Shown: positions 11,694 to 22,539 of the stretch, piece by piece
Numbering within the stretch: the first letter of the stretch is position 1
How the letters are laid out: every line of letters begins with the position of its first letter
Source: Cenococcum geophilum 1.58
Taxonomy: Eukaryota > Ascomycota > Dothideomycetes > Gloniales > Gloniaceae
Direction: 5' to 3'
DNA length: 64,000 bases
NCBI GenBank assembly: GCA_001692895.1
Contig: KV748203.1
Span: 402,330 to 466,329 of the forward strand
Notes under the pieces: generated by a model
Databases searched by the model: none
Seen by the model: only the letters and a program-made list of their open reading frames with translations
What the model was told of the DNA's origin: nothing
Translations under genes and position numbers: made by a program

Positions 11694-14474
11694 CCGTAAT
11701 AGGTTTAGAATATAGTAAGATCTTTAGACCCGGGGTCTATCCTAATTTGGTAAAAGGCCTAGCGGATATTAAGCTTTATAAAAACCTTAGCTCTACTTAT
11801 TTAGGTAAAAGTCTTATTAAGTAAGGGTAGCGGGTAGCGGTCCTTGGGGTTATATTATTTAGCTTACGGTAGTTAATATAGAAGCATAGTCCTCTATTTG
11901 GCTTTTTAATAAAGAGAATAGGTAAGTTAAAAGGGGCTTAGCTAGGCTTAATAAAGCCCTTATTTAGGTTGTTAATAAGGTACTACTTTATAGCCTATAA
12001 TTCGGCAATAAACTGTGGGTAGAGAGGGCTAAAGCTAAGGGTGCTTCCCTTATCTTGCTTAATCTCAATCTTGTAGTTATACGGTCGGTAGGGTAGAAGT
12101 ATATTAGACGCTACCTTAGAGAATACGTCCTTAAATTTCCGGTATTAATTAGGCAGTTTTTACTCCACTAGTTCTTTATCCATAAGCCTACTTTCCTATC
12201 TACTAAGCTTACTTTCCTTTTCCTTAATTATTTAGTTAATTTCGTATAGGCTAGTCGTAAAGGCAATAGTATTAGGCTGAACTAGGTTCTAGTAAAATCC
12301 TATAGCGCTAATGTAGCAGATATTAACTGGTAGGAGGTCTATAGGTTTCTTTGGCGTCTATTAGGCCGTGGTTTACGGTATAGGGTTTATAGTCTTCCTC
12401 AGCTTACGTTCCATTTTCCATAAGTTATCCTTTCTATCTATTAGTTTAGTATAGCGTCTAATATCCCTAGCTTTCCTTTGTAGCTTTATAGGGTTCTCCA
12501 TTAGGAACTTAGCTAGGTTACTACCGACTTCCTAAGTCTTTAGTGCGGGTGGCGTAATATAGGTAGTTTAAGGGCGGCGTAGTATACGGATCCGTTATAG
12601 GTTAAGCTATACGTCCTTCTTAAAGGCCTAGTCTCTGCGTATAGTATCGGCCTAGTAAATGGTATTAATCTAGGGCCGTATAAGGTTTTCTATAGTAATG
12701 CTGATTTCTTTTATAAAGAAAGGGGTTAGGGGTAGAGTTTTGGGCCAGATAAGCCGTTTACTCCGTACTTTAAGCTATAAGCCTAAATAGGCTAGCTATT
12801 TTCTTCCTAAGATTATATTATAGCTTCCTAAGTCCGTAATAAGAAAGGGGATATTATACTACCTTCGTCCGTTAACGCGGAGGTAGATCTATAAGATAGT
12901 TATAATAGGTAGCCCTATTTATCCGTTATAACCGCAAATAGGGATTAGTTTAGGCAGTTCTTTAAGGGGTATATTTAAAAAGTCAGCCAGTTTTACAGCG
13001 CACTTTATATTAATTAAGGTAAAGGCATTTACTCCTAAGTTAGCTAAAGCAGAGGTTAAAACTTAATATCTATTACGAAATAAAGTATAAGGGATAGTGT
13101 AGCTTCTTTTACTAACTAGCTAACCTAGATTAATATATAATATATCGATCCCTTTTAACCTTAGAGAGGAGTCTTCTTCTAGGGTTCCTCTTTTTCTAGC
13201 TCCGTACTGTCCTCCTAAATTAATAGGACCTCATTTATCTTTACCTTTATTAGGTAGTTCCTTATAGGGTAGCCTATTTAACTGCATAAGAAGTAAGCTC
13301 CTTAATCGCTAAGGGCCTATATATAGGCCAGGTATATACTAGGCCCGTAGTAGGGGTAGCTACGCGGCTAGCTGCTAGGTTAGCTATAGGAGTTACCAAT
13401 TATGCCAGGGCACTACGGGCCGTACTTATAGTACTTACGGCCTAGTTTATAAGGTTTTTAGTTTTTAGCCGGTTGGCGCGTGCCTTAATTTAACAAAGGC
13501 CTTAGTTAATAGCTAGGTAATAGTCCGTAAGTTCCTTTAACGTTTATGCCGTAGTATAAGCTAGTAATATGGCCCGCTGTAGGTCTAGGGTAAGCTTATT
13601 AAAGAGGTCTAGCAGTAGGTCTTCCTAGGGGATCTGGGCCTATCCGGCTAGGTGTAAAAAGCGGGTTTAAAAGGCCAAAAAGGTCTCCGTTGTTTTTATA
13701 TTTAGGCTTTTATAGCTAAGGCGGGCGTTTTATACTTTAAAAGGGTCTTTATAAATAGAAGATAGGTATTTAATTATTTCTTCTTTAGAGATAAAGGGGT
13801 CTACTAAGTTTTTAGTATATTACGGGCGTAAATGCATCTAGGTATCTCCGCTAGTACGGCTAAAGATATAGGCCATTCTGGCTCGGGCGTTAGGGAAGTA
13901 GTCTATATTAACTTTAAGCTTGTCCCGTAATTAAAGCTTCTAATTATTAAATATAGGGTCGGTTCCGTCTNTAAGTAGTNGGGGGTCNNCNACCTTTNNT
14001 AACCGCTTNNGTGCNATATNGGCCTNNNTNGATCNACTAAGGCNCTAGGATAGGGCCTAAAGGACTATAGTAAGTCTTTAGTTGTCTAATAATGACTTAT
14101 TATTAGATATAGGGGTATCTCTAGCTTTAAGCAGCTCTCGCAATTGTTTAATTTCGGTATTAGCAGCCGCAAGCTCCGCCTAGGGGGTTAAAACGTTAAT
14201 TATTTCTTCGTCTGAAGTATTTAAGGGTCCTATAGCTGCTTTACCTGCTACTATAGTTCGTGGCATAGTAGTAGGGGTATTAAGTAATTCCGGGTAATTT
14301 CTTTAGGGGTTCTAGTCTATATATATCTTATAAGTCCTTTCCTTAGGGTTCTGTTCTTTTCTTTTAGGTCCTGTCCTTATAGTTCTAGTAATATTCTTAG
14401 GGTCCTATTCTATATTCTTATAGATATATTTAAGTTCCTTCTCAGGAAGAAAGAGTAGAGTGAGCTTTAGATAA
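11694..14474 (-). pseudogene. Element B gag, protease and N-terminal RT
   Basis: This is the 5' half of element B on the - strand. The gag core lies near 13,400-13,850 (FISKEEIIKYLSSIYKDP and TRFLHLAG are readable; the typical fungal Ty3 gag continues with an IP-EDLLLDLFNKLTLDLQRA block). The aspartic protease region is near 12,740-13,060 and includes FLNIPLKELPKLIPICGYNG and YNIPFLITDLGSYNIILGRK. RT begins near 12,000 and is cut by the LINE2 fragment at 11,693. About ten N bases cluster at 13,970-14,045. RIP stops are dense. Confidence 0.8.
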
Positions 14475-14701
14475 TGTTAGCGACTCAGTCAATCGAGACA
14501 TAAGCATGGTAAAAGGGTCGCGCAAGCCTATACGATTGGATTGTCTATAAACGAGAATCTAAAGCTAAAGAAAGGAAAGGAGAAGAAGGGGAGCGCCGCT
14601 CGAAGCTATATACGATCTTCGCGTCACGTAACCGCAATATGCGGCAATCTGTGGCAACTTGCCAGTGTGTAGTTCTACCAAGTTCTGCTAGTGCCGTAAT
14701 A
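14475..14701 (-). repeat. 5' LTR of gypsy element B
   Basis: This is a 227-bp direct repeat of 7,705-7,928. In top-strand orientation it starts TGTTAGCGAC and ends GCCGTAATA, the last bases being a mutated TAACA. The 5-bp target duplication TAAGC follows at 14,702. Confidence 0.92.
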
Positions 14702-16828
14702 TAAGCCTAGCGGCATTATTTACTTAACTTTATTACGGATTTTCTAGAGTCTAAGACTCCTAATGGCGTAGAGTATAACTCCGTCCTTATCCTTATAAAC
14801 TGTTTTATAAAGCTAGTACGCTACTATCTAGTGCGTAAGATAATTAATACTACGCAACTTATAGAATTTTTATTTAGAGTCTTTGTATAAATAGGGCCTT
14901 TAAATAATATTGTCTTTAATAGGGGTAGTGTATTTATAAGCGAGTACTAGAGCACTATATGCTACTATCTCTACGTTTAACGTAAACTTAGTACCATATT
15001 CTACCTGTAGATAGATAGTTAGACAGAGCGTTAGAACTAAAAGCTTAAGGTATACCTATATATATTTATAAACTAGGAATAGTTTAATTAGGCCTCCCTA
15101 CTTAAAGAAGCAGCCTTTACCTATAACTCTAAGGTCCATACTATAATAAAGCGTTCCCCTATTAAGCTCGCCTATAGCTAGCTGCTAAACGTCCTAAATA
15201 GAGTCTTAGACGGCGTTTAAGACGCCTAGTAAGGTAGGGAGGGGTTTAAGTTAATAAATGTCAAACTTACAGAGATATATCTATAACGCCTATGCCTTAT
15301 ATATAAGGTAGCAATAGCGTCAATAATACACGCCTAACAGCTTTAGGTAAAATACTATAATCGTTACCACCTAGCCAAGTATTTCGCCGTTAGTGAACGA
15401 GTTCTGCTCTCCTTTAAGAACATCTATATAAAATGTCCCTATAAAAAGCTTAACTATAAGTTTATAGAACTGTTTTAGATTCTAGAGCGCGTAGGGTAGT
15501 AAGTATATAAGCTAGAGCTTCTACCTACTATAGTATAGCTCTACCTAGTCTTTTATATCTCCCTACTAGAGCCTTATAGGTTACGTCCTAGGTTTTAACC
15601 CCTAGTAGTAAAAGAGCTTAAGGAAGGTAGCTGGGAAGTAAAAGTAATTATCGCCTACTAGGATCGTGCTAGACAACTATAGTACCTTATTAAATAGCTA
15701 GTATAGCTAAATAAGTATAATAAATAGAAATACGAGATAGAACTTAAGAATTGTTAATAACTATTAGATAAGTACCGTAAGCGGGACACCCTAGCCTTAT
15801 AGCCGAAGCGCAGGCGAAAAGTAAGCGCCGCTGTTAAAATATAACCTATATTAAAGCGGAGCAGAGGACGTCCTAAGGAATTAAAAAATAAGTAATGATT
15901 ACTATAAGAACTGCGGCGTATATATAGGGTGAAGTTTTAATTTATTAATATCCTATATAAGCCACACTCTAACGTAACTTGGCGATGCTGGTGACTCGTA
16001 GGCGAGGCTATGGCGTATACTAATAACAAAGCTTAATTTAAAAAGCACCCTTCCTAGACCTAGTCCGTTACTCTATGCTAGCTAAGCAGATTACATATAT
16101 ATTAAAGAATAGGCCCGTTTATAACTAGGGTCTATTTAACTAAGGTCTATAACCTACTAGTAACCCGCTAGTAGTAACCTATACTAATAACTTATACTAT
16201 TCCACGTATATACTATATAGATAACGCGTAAGGCTAAAGTAGGGGTTAGCGGCGGGTAATGGGTATATAGCCTTACTATCCTAATCTAGCTATATATAAG
16301 TAACCTATAACCTACCTATAAAGTATATACGGCGCTACGCCAGTATAGCGTAAGGCTAAAGTAGGGTTAGCGGCGGATTTAATAGGCATATAGCCTTACC
16401 GTTTATAAATCTAGCTATATACGAATAACCTATAACTAACCCACGAGGTACTAGCGACCTACCTATATTAGTAAGCTTTTGGAATATTTCTGGTCTACCG
16501 AATTTAGGTAATAGTATTAAGCTCTACTAGCTCTACCTATTAAATAGACTAATTAGGATTTTCTATACCAGGTATATAAAATTATTACTAGCTTAATTAA
16601 ATGCGGGGGAGTCTTAGTAAGGCAAATCTAACTAATTAGATAACTTTAACCGCCGGTTGAAGTTCCTTAATATCTTCGCGCTGCGTATATATACCCGTCT
16701 CTCTATACATAAAATTAAGACGCTTTTTCCCCTCTAAATTTTTTCCTTACTAAGGTTTTTTATAGGGTTTTATTAAGGCTTAAGTATATAAAGGATTGGG
16801 GACGACCCCTTTTAAAGGGGGGGGGCAT
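14702..16828 (+). pseudogene. Gypsy element A, pol part 2: integrase core and C-terminus, 3' noncoding
   Basis: This is the continuation of element A after the B insertion. The integrase catalytic core reads through in-frame stops: FITDFLESKTPNGVEYNSVL-like text at about 14,727-14,800, then VRKTINTTQLIEFLF (about 14,835), and the D-D-E region up to about 15,060. The C-terminal region includes LNKYNKQKYEIELKN (about 15,710), which resembles the integrase C-terminal/chromodomain tail of fungal gypsy elements, and ends near 15,895 in basic RGRPKELKN. The 15,900-16,828 part is noncoding. It includes a hairpin module at about 16,612-16,676 and a G-rich polypurine tract at 16,814-16,826. It matches A' (31,565-33,520) in reverse. 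Confidence 0.85.
16612..16676 (+). repeat. Shared hairpin module (copy in element A)
   Basis: This is a roughly 65-bp block with the core arms AACTTTAACC / GGTTGAAGTT around GCC, preceded by ATCTAACTAATTAGAT. The same block occurs at about 7,974-8,043 in element B, 27,733-27,803 in A' and 48,505-48,560 in D. In A and A' it runs in one orientation relative to the element's sense strand, and in B and D in the other. Function is unknown. Confidence 0.7.
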
Positions 16829-16952
16829 TATTAGGTAAAACCTAAGTAGATAGTTATATAGCCGTAAGGTATGGGCGACCCTAGGGCAACCTAGGGGTAA
16901 CTTGCCCGTAAGGCACGTGCTCTATACATACCTAGGGAAAACCCTTCCTACC
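16829..16952 (+). repeat. Start of the 3' LTR of element A
   Basis: The LTR starts at 16,829 as TATTAGGTAAAACC (TGTTAGG in the sister copy at 27,577), directly after the polypurine tract. About 124 bp match between the two copies, and then the sequences diverge. The far LTR end could not be placed because the next bases are an unrelated inverted repeat. Confidence 0.6.
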
Positions 16953-17593
16953 TTATATATAGATTCCTTCTTTTCCCTTAAGGATTCGTCTCTGTCTATA
17001 TAATATACCTATTATTCTATTATTGGACTCCCTATCTATATCCTTACCTTATAGTTATAGCCTAGTATTTTACTAGGAAACGGTAAACCTCTAGTTTAGA
17101 GGTTTATAAACTACTAGTATATATTAAGCTGCCTAGAAAGGATTTATATATATAGAACTATAGCGCTATAGCCTAGAGGCTCTATACGCAGTATTGTACG
17201 TAGTATAATACAATAAATATTAAATTTTTTTTAGAGCCATCTATAAAAAAAACTCTATAACCTTAAGGTATTTACCTTAAAGACTCTAATAGCAATATTA
17301 CCTATAAACGAAATTAATATAACTGTATTTAAACCTAGCCTATTAAATATAAACCCTAAACTAGTAATAGTTACTTAACCTATATCTAGAATAAATTTAA
17401 TACCTATTATAAAAACTATAAAGCTTTTTAACCCTTTAATATTTAATAAAAACTAAAATAATTTACACCTTTTTATAACTAAGTATAAGGTAAAGATATA
17501 GATAGGGAGTCTAATAATAAAATAATAGGGTATATTATATAAATAGAGACGAATCCTTAAGGGAAAAGGAGGAGTTTATATACGAGGTAAGAG
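16953..17593. repeat. Inverted repeat with about 108-bp arms around a LINE1 3' fragment and gag scrap
   Basis: The left arm (about 16,953-17,060) and right arm (about 17,480-17,593) are imperfect reverse complements; both contain the words ttttcccttaaggattcgtc and ctccctatctatat in one or other orientation. The right arm is part of a + strand gag-like reading, so the left arm is a backward duplicate of gag sequence. Between them lie the LINE1 fragment and about 250 bp of gag-like DNA. Confidence 0.65.
17061..17230 (+). mobile_element. 5'-truncated LINE1 3' end
   Basis: About 170 bp match the LINE1 3' UTR at 5,401-5,575, including both hairpins, the phrase agcctagaggct and the gtataatacaata end, and then an A/T-rich tail. 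It is a short, 5'-truncated insertion, a usual product of incomplete LINE reverse transcription. A clear target duplication was not found. Confidence 0.7.
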
Positions 17594-17595
17594 GG
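17250..17595 (+). pseudogene. Gag-like fragment
   Basis: Read on the + strand past RIP stops, this gives text such as NEINITVFKPSLLNINPK and LFNPLIFNKN, the second resembling the PFNPLTFDG- start of fungal gypsy gag core domains. No RT or LTR belongs to it with certainty. It is an orphan fragment of an LTR element. Confidence 0.4.
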
Positions 17596-17599
17596 CCTA

Positions 17600-17832
17600 T
17601 TAGGATTTTTTGGCGTATTGTTGTAAGCAAAAATCGGGGTCTGCAAAACCTGCGTAAGTCGCAATTTTGGCAATTTGCGGCGATTTATAGCAATTTACTA
17701 CAAATATATAGGCTACCTACGCACGCGCCTGCCCTATCTATATGTTTGTAGCAAATTGCTAATCTTATAACTTACGCAGGTTTTATAGACCCCGATTTTC
17801 GCTTATAATAATATACCTAAAAAAAATCCTAA
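17600..17832. mobile_element. 233-bp MITE with about 70-bp terminal inverted repeats
   Basis: The termini begin TTAGGATTTTTT on both ends and stay complementary for about 70 bp, including AAAATCGGGGTCTG and AAACCTGCGTAAGT. TA dinucleotides flank it (17,598-17,599 and 17,833-17,834), as expected for Tc1/mariner-type insertion. It has no coding capacity. A single similar end (ATTAGGATTTTTTT in reverse) occurs at about 27,455. Confidence 0.75.
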
Positions 17833-17838
17833 TACAGA

Positions 17839-18010
17839 GGCTTTGTATAAGGCTTTATATAAGGCTCTATATAAAGCTCTATATATAAAGGCTTTATATA
17901 AAGCTCTATAAAGCTCTATATAAGGCTCTACGCAAAGCTCTATATAAGGCTTTACGCGAAGCTTTATATATAAAGGCTCTATATAAAGCTCTATATAAAG
18001 CCTTTATATA
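17839..18010. repeat. Degenerate tandem array of about 12-bp AAGCTCTATATA units
   Basis: A run of GGCTCTATATAA / AAGCTCTATATA variants, some units shortened to 10 bp. It has no coding sense. It directly follows the MITE and precedes the minisatellite. Confidence 0.75.
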
Positions 18011-18154
18011 TACGCGTAATACACTACTATTAGATCCCTACTATATTCCTAATAGCCTTTATACGTACCTCTATAAAATATACCCCCTATATATACCTAG
18101 GTAGCCACCTTATTTTTTACCCTTCCTTATATCCTTTTTACCTAGGAAGACACT

Positions 18155-18735
18155 AGAATAACAGCTAGTAGATAACCGTTACTAAAGCTAGATAACTATT
18201 ACTAAAGCCAGATAACCGTCGCTAGAGCTAGGCAACCGTTATTAAAGCTAGATAATTATTACTAGAGCTAGATAGCTATTGCTAAAGCTAAACAACCGTT
18301 ACCGGAGCTAAACAACTGTTACTAAAGCTAGATAACTATTAGAGCTAGATAACCATTATTAAAGCTAAACAACTATTACTAGAGCTAGATGACCGTTGCT
18401 AGAGCTAGATAACTGTTATTAGAGCTAGATAACTGTTATTAGAGCTAAATAACCATCGCCAAAGCTAGATAACTGTCGCTAAAGCTAGACAACCGTTAGA
18501 GCTAGATAACCGTTATTAGAGCTAAACGACTATTACTAAAGCTAAATAACCGTCGCTAAAGCTAGATAACCGTCGTTAGAGCTAGACAATCGTTATTAAA
18601 GCTAGACAACCGTTGTTAGAGTTAAATAACTATTACTAAAGCTAGATAACCGTTATTAAAGCTAGACGACCGTTAGAGCTAGATAACTATTATTATTACT
18701 ATATAACCGTTGCTAGAGCTATATAATAACCGTTT
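18155..18735. repeat. 20-bp minisatellite, nearly 30 units
   Basis: Tandem copies of GCTAGATAACCGTTACTAAA and variants. Most differences are C/T or G/A transitions (ACCGTT / ACTATT), and a few units lose 6 bp (as at 18,330 and 18,495). The unit length is not a multiple of three, so it is not a coding repeat. Confidence 0.9.
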
Positions 18736-18789
18736 AAATAACTAGCTAGCGAACATAATAAATATTTAAATTAATTAATTAAATTAAGG

Positions 18790-19061
18790 TAATATAGACA
18801 GGTAGGCATAGATAGGTAGGTATAGATAGGTAGGTATAGATAGGTAGGTATAGATAGGTAAGTATAGATAGATAAATAGGTAAATAGGTAGGTAGGTAGG
18901 TAGGTAGGTAGGTAGGTGGATAGGTAGGTAAATAAATAGGTAAGCAGGTAGGTAGGTAGGTAGATAGGTAGGTAGGTAGATAAGTAGGTAGGTAGGTAGG
19001 TAGGTAGGTAGGTAGGTAGGTAGGTAGGTAGATAGGTAGGTAGGTAAGTAGGTAAGTAGGT
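18790..19061. repeat. TAGG microsatellite interrupted by element C
   Basis: An imperfect (TAGG)n tract with TAGA and TAAA variants, about 270 bp. It resumes at 26,974-27,002 on the other side of element C, which shows that C landed inside it. Confidence 0.95.
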
Positions 19062-19484
19062 TATTACGAACGCTTTAAGTACGATGTTATAACTACTGGG
19101 AGAAGAGTCGGAAGAAGCTAGTTGGTTAATTTAGGTACAGTCTAGGATGGAACTGGTTAAACTATATAACGAGGAATGGTAACTAAGGTTATATAATGTG
19201 CTATATATTAAACAAGAGGAACGGGAGGAACTTACGTACCTTATGTATAAGACGTATATTATGTATAAGAAGGATTTCTTAGGAGTATAGTTGTGTATTT
19301 AAAGGACTACAGTCCCTACCTAGATAGTTCCTTCCTTGTAGTAATTCTCAGAATATAATTAAAGTTAATCTGTTAGGTAACTACTTTACTAGTTATTATT
19401 ACATTATTAATTTTAACTTGCTTTACCTATACACCTAGCCCATTAATAAGCCCACCGTAGTTCTTGCTACAAGGTTCCGTTATA
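19062..19484 (+). repeat. 5' LTR of element C
   Basis: This LTR matches 26,566-26,973 over its length, with one extra stretch of about 15 bp near 19,313. It begins TATTACGAACGC (TG changed to TA) and ends TTCCGTTATA (right copy TTCCGTTACA). Confidence 0.92.
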
Positions 19485-19679
19485 TAATTACTACCTAGTT
19501 ATAGTAATAAGTATAGAAAGTCGAATAATATGCTACCAAAAACAGCTACTATGACGCCATTAATGGCGGCAACTACTTTAAGGTCAGGTGATACCAGTAT
19601 GGCGGACACTAACTCTTAACAACCTATGACGGTTGGATAATTATAAGAAATAGTTAACTAGCTAATAGTAAATAATATA

Positions 19680-20600
19680 GCAATGGAAGAAAGGGTTAAT
19701 GGGATAGGAGTAGTAAGAATTAAGTTATTATTAATTAAGAGATTCTTAGGGGAGAAATCTAAGCTTAAAGGATTCCTTATATAAATGCACTTTAAAGTTA
19801 TATAAGAAGGGGTAAAGCTACTAATACCTATAGATCGAATAGCCTATGCGGGACTATTCCTATTAGGAAGAGTACTTAAGTGGTTTAAGCCTTACCTTAT
19901 AGAAATACAGGCGAACGGAATGACGACTACTAACTAGGAAGTGCGATTTATATTCTTAAGCTAAGAGGGGTTTATAGAGCGACTTATATAAATATTTGGA
20001 GACCTAGAGGCAGTAACTATAGCGGAAAGAAAACTCTAGGACATTACGTAATAAACTTTAGTAATTAAGTATATAATATAGTTCTAGACGCTAGTAATGT
20101 AAATAGAGTGGAATAATAGGGCGCTTATGGCATAGTATAAACAGGGACTTAAGGCTAAAGTTTAGGACGCGATTATTTTAATAGAAGATGCGGACACCCT
20201 ACGGGATTTAATAGATTAAGTAATTAAGATTAATAATTGGATCTACTAAAGGGAATAGGCTAAGAGAGGTTAAGATAGAGTTCTATAGTTATATAAGGCG
20301 CAGAGTACGTAATAACTAAAGTTAAGTTAAAAACTATGGTATAGCGTAGAGCTAATGGACCTAAGTGGTACTAAAGAAGCCTATAAGAGATAGAGTAAGA
20401 AACTATAAAAATCTAGAGGTTAAGGATCTAGTGATTATAGGACTAAGGAGTAAAGGCTAAACTAGGAATCTTAGTAGTAGAAGATATTTAGGCGGACTCT
20501 ATAGCAAAGTTAATGGTTTAAAGACGGAGCTTATATAAATTGCGGAAAATAGGATTATTTTACGAGGAATTATAAAGATGGTTAGCAGCACTATATAATA
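19680..20600 (+). pseudogene. Element C gag remnant
   Basis: This is the capsid/nucleocapsid gene remnant. The core region includes LLGRVLKWFKPYL (about 19,858) and LIEDADTLRDLID (about 20,178), a text typical of fungal gypsy gag. A zinc-knuckle remnant is at about 20,535-20,580, reading YINCGK-DYFTRNYKDG, where knuckle residues have been lost by C-to-T change. Many TAA/TAG codons interrupt it. Confidence 0.8.
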
Positions 20601-22539
20601 AAGGGAACTTAACTAGTAGAAGATATATATATATAGAGGGATAATAGTGTACTATAAGGAATAAAAGAGTGTTTAATTAGAAGTTTTGCGTTTTATTATA
20701 ATAACGCATACTAAATTTATAAAGACGCTAAGTATAGCGTAAGCTATTGGCTATAGGAGCTAAAATTTATAGAATATAGAGGAACTAATAAACTAGTTTG
20801 TAGACTGGATATTAAAGATAATAAATTTAACGTAGGCGAAATATTTAGTAACGATAAGGTAATAAAGGCGGCTTACTAGGAGTATATAGACCTCGGAGAT
20901 ATTATATAAGAGGTAGAGGATGATTCCACTATAGAATAGGGAATATTAGTAGGGATTAAGACCCTACTAGATACGATGTCTATCGCTTCGCGAGATGTAA
21001 GAGAAGTAGGGCGGTAAACTACTTTGGTACTTAATAAAGGCAAGAAGCTAAAGGCTTAAGATTTTTAAGATAAGATGAGAGACGACTAAGATTCTTAAGA
21101 TGAGATAAGGTAGACCTAAGGACCTACAATAAATAGCAACCGATAGAGTAGGGTAGTAGCTTGGTTTAAAGATATATAAATAAGCTTAGGACAGAGTTTC
21201 CCACAGGTATAAGACTCTTAAGATAAGATAAATGAGATTTAAGACTTTTAAGATAAGATAAGAATACTAAGTAAGTCTAGTTAGACTAAGGCTAGAGTAA
21301 GGCTTAAGTTAAAAGTAAGCTTAGGATTAAGAATCCTATAGAACTAAGACTTTAAGTAATAAATAAGAACTATTAACTAGATTAGAGAATTTGTGGTATA
21401 AATAGTAACTAGACTAAGAAACAGATATATAGACCTAGAGGACTTACTAGGGGAATATAGTGTTTAGCCTAAGGGTTAGAAGACTAACACTAAGATTAAG
21501 AAGTAGGAAGACTTTAAGGATCTATTTATAAGACGCGGAAAGAAAGAAACTATAAAAGAATTTAGAGTAAGAATTACCTTATAGCAAGAATAGAAACTAG
21601 ATAAGAGATCTAGTATATTGGGACGTATAAGGGACAGAGTACTTATATAAAGAATTACTAATAGGCCTAAGGTAGGCATACTAAGAGCTAAGTGGCTTAC
21701 TAAACTGGAAAATAAAGAGGATTTAGGGATTCTAACTAGGTTCGAAGAATAATATATAAAGGGCTATTACAACGCAGTAATAAGAAGATACTTCCTTATA
21801 AATAAACTGTATACACTCTAGTAGCTATATTAAAAGTGGTATAGGTAAAGGCACAATAATAAGTGGGAAGATTTCTATATATAGTTAGATAAGAAAGTTA
21901 TCTAAAACCACCTAATTATAGAAAAGGCGATAAGTTACATTAAAGGGGCCTTAATTATAACGTTAAAAGATCTAGAAGAATATTTAGAGGACTAGAGAAG
22001 CGAAAGGCGTATCTTAGTACCTATAAATAAAGTCGCGACGTTTAGACTAATACGGTAGAGGTTTAAACTTAAGGATAAAGATAAACTAAGAGTTAACCTA
22101 AAGCACTAAGTATACTATATATTGTCTTAGACTACATATATAAATAATATATATAATATATATAAAGCACTAAAGGATAAGTATTAGAAATACCCTATAA
22201 GAATATATTAGCTAGCAGAAGAATAGAGGTATTAAAACGCTAAGTATATATATAGCTGGTATCTAGTAGAAGTTTAGGAGTTAGGGGACTTAATACTTTA
22301 GCTAGGAAGATTCTTTACAAAAGAATGCCTAAATAAATAATAGTAGTAGGAATACCTAGAGAATACGTATCTATAGTATATTAAAGATAAAAAGCGAACT
22401 AAGTATTGGCTAAAAGTGGACTAAGTATAAATAGGATTAAGTAGCTAATAGTTAGGAAAAGTAGAGGCCGATAGGACTAAAGGGAGCCAGTAGTAGAGCC
22501 TTAGACCCTTAAAGGAATTTAAGGACAATACCTAAATTT

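Larger units (their letters stand above)
7705..14701 (-). mobile_element. Gypsy element B: complete LTR retrotransposon inserted in element A
   Basis: This is a structurally complete Ty3/gypsy element, 6,997 bp, read on the - strand. Near-identical direct repeats bound it (224 and 227 bp). The right copy starts TGTTAGCGAC and the left ends CCGTAACA, giving TGTTA...TAACA termini. The target duplication TAAGC is exact on both sides (7,700-7,704 and 14,702-14,706), and joining the flanks restores the integrase reading of element A. A purine run on the element's sense strand (complement of 7,929-7,946) precedes the 3' LTR at 7,928 and acts as the polypurine tract. Internal order in the element sense is gag, protease, RT, RNase H, integrase, chromodomain. 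Coding parts are RIPped, while the LTRs are little changed. It carries a LINE2 fragment at 10,658-11,679. Confidence 0.93.

Noticed and set aside
18155..18735. Minisatellite considered as a CRISPR array
   Set aside because: Units are directly adjacent with no unique spacers, and the host is a eukaryote.
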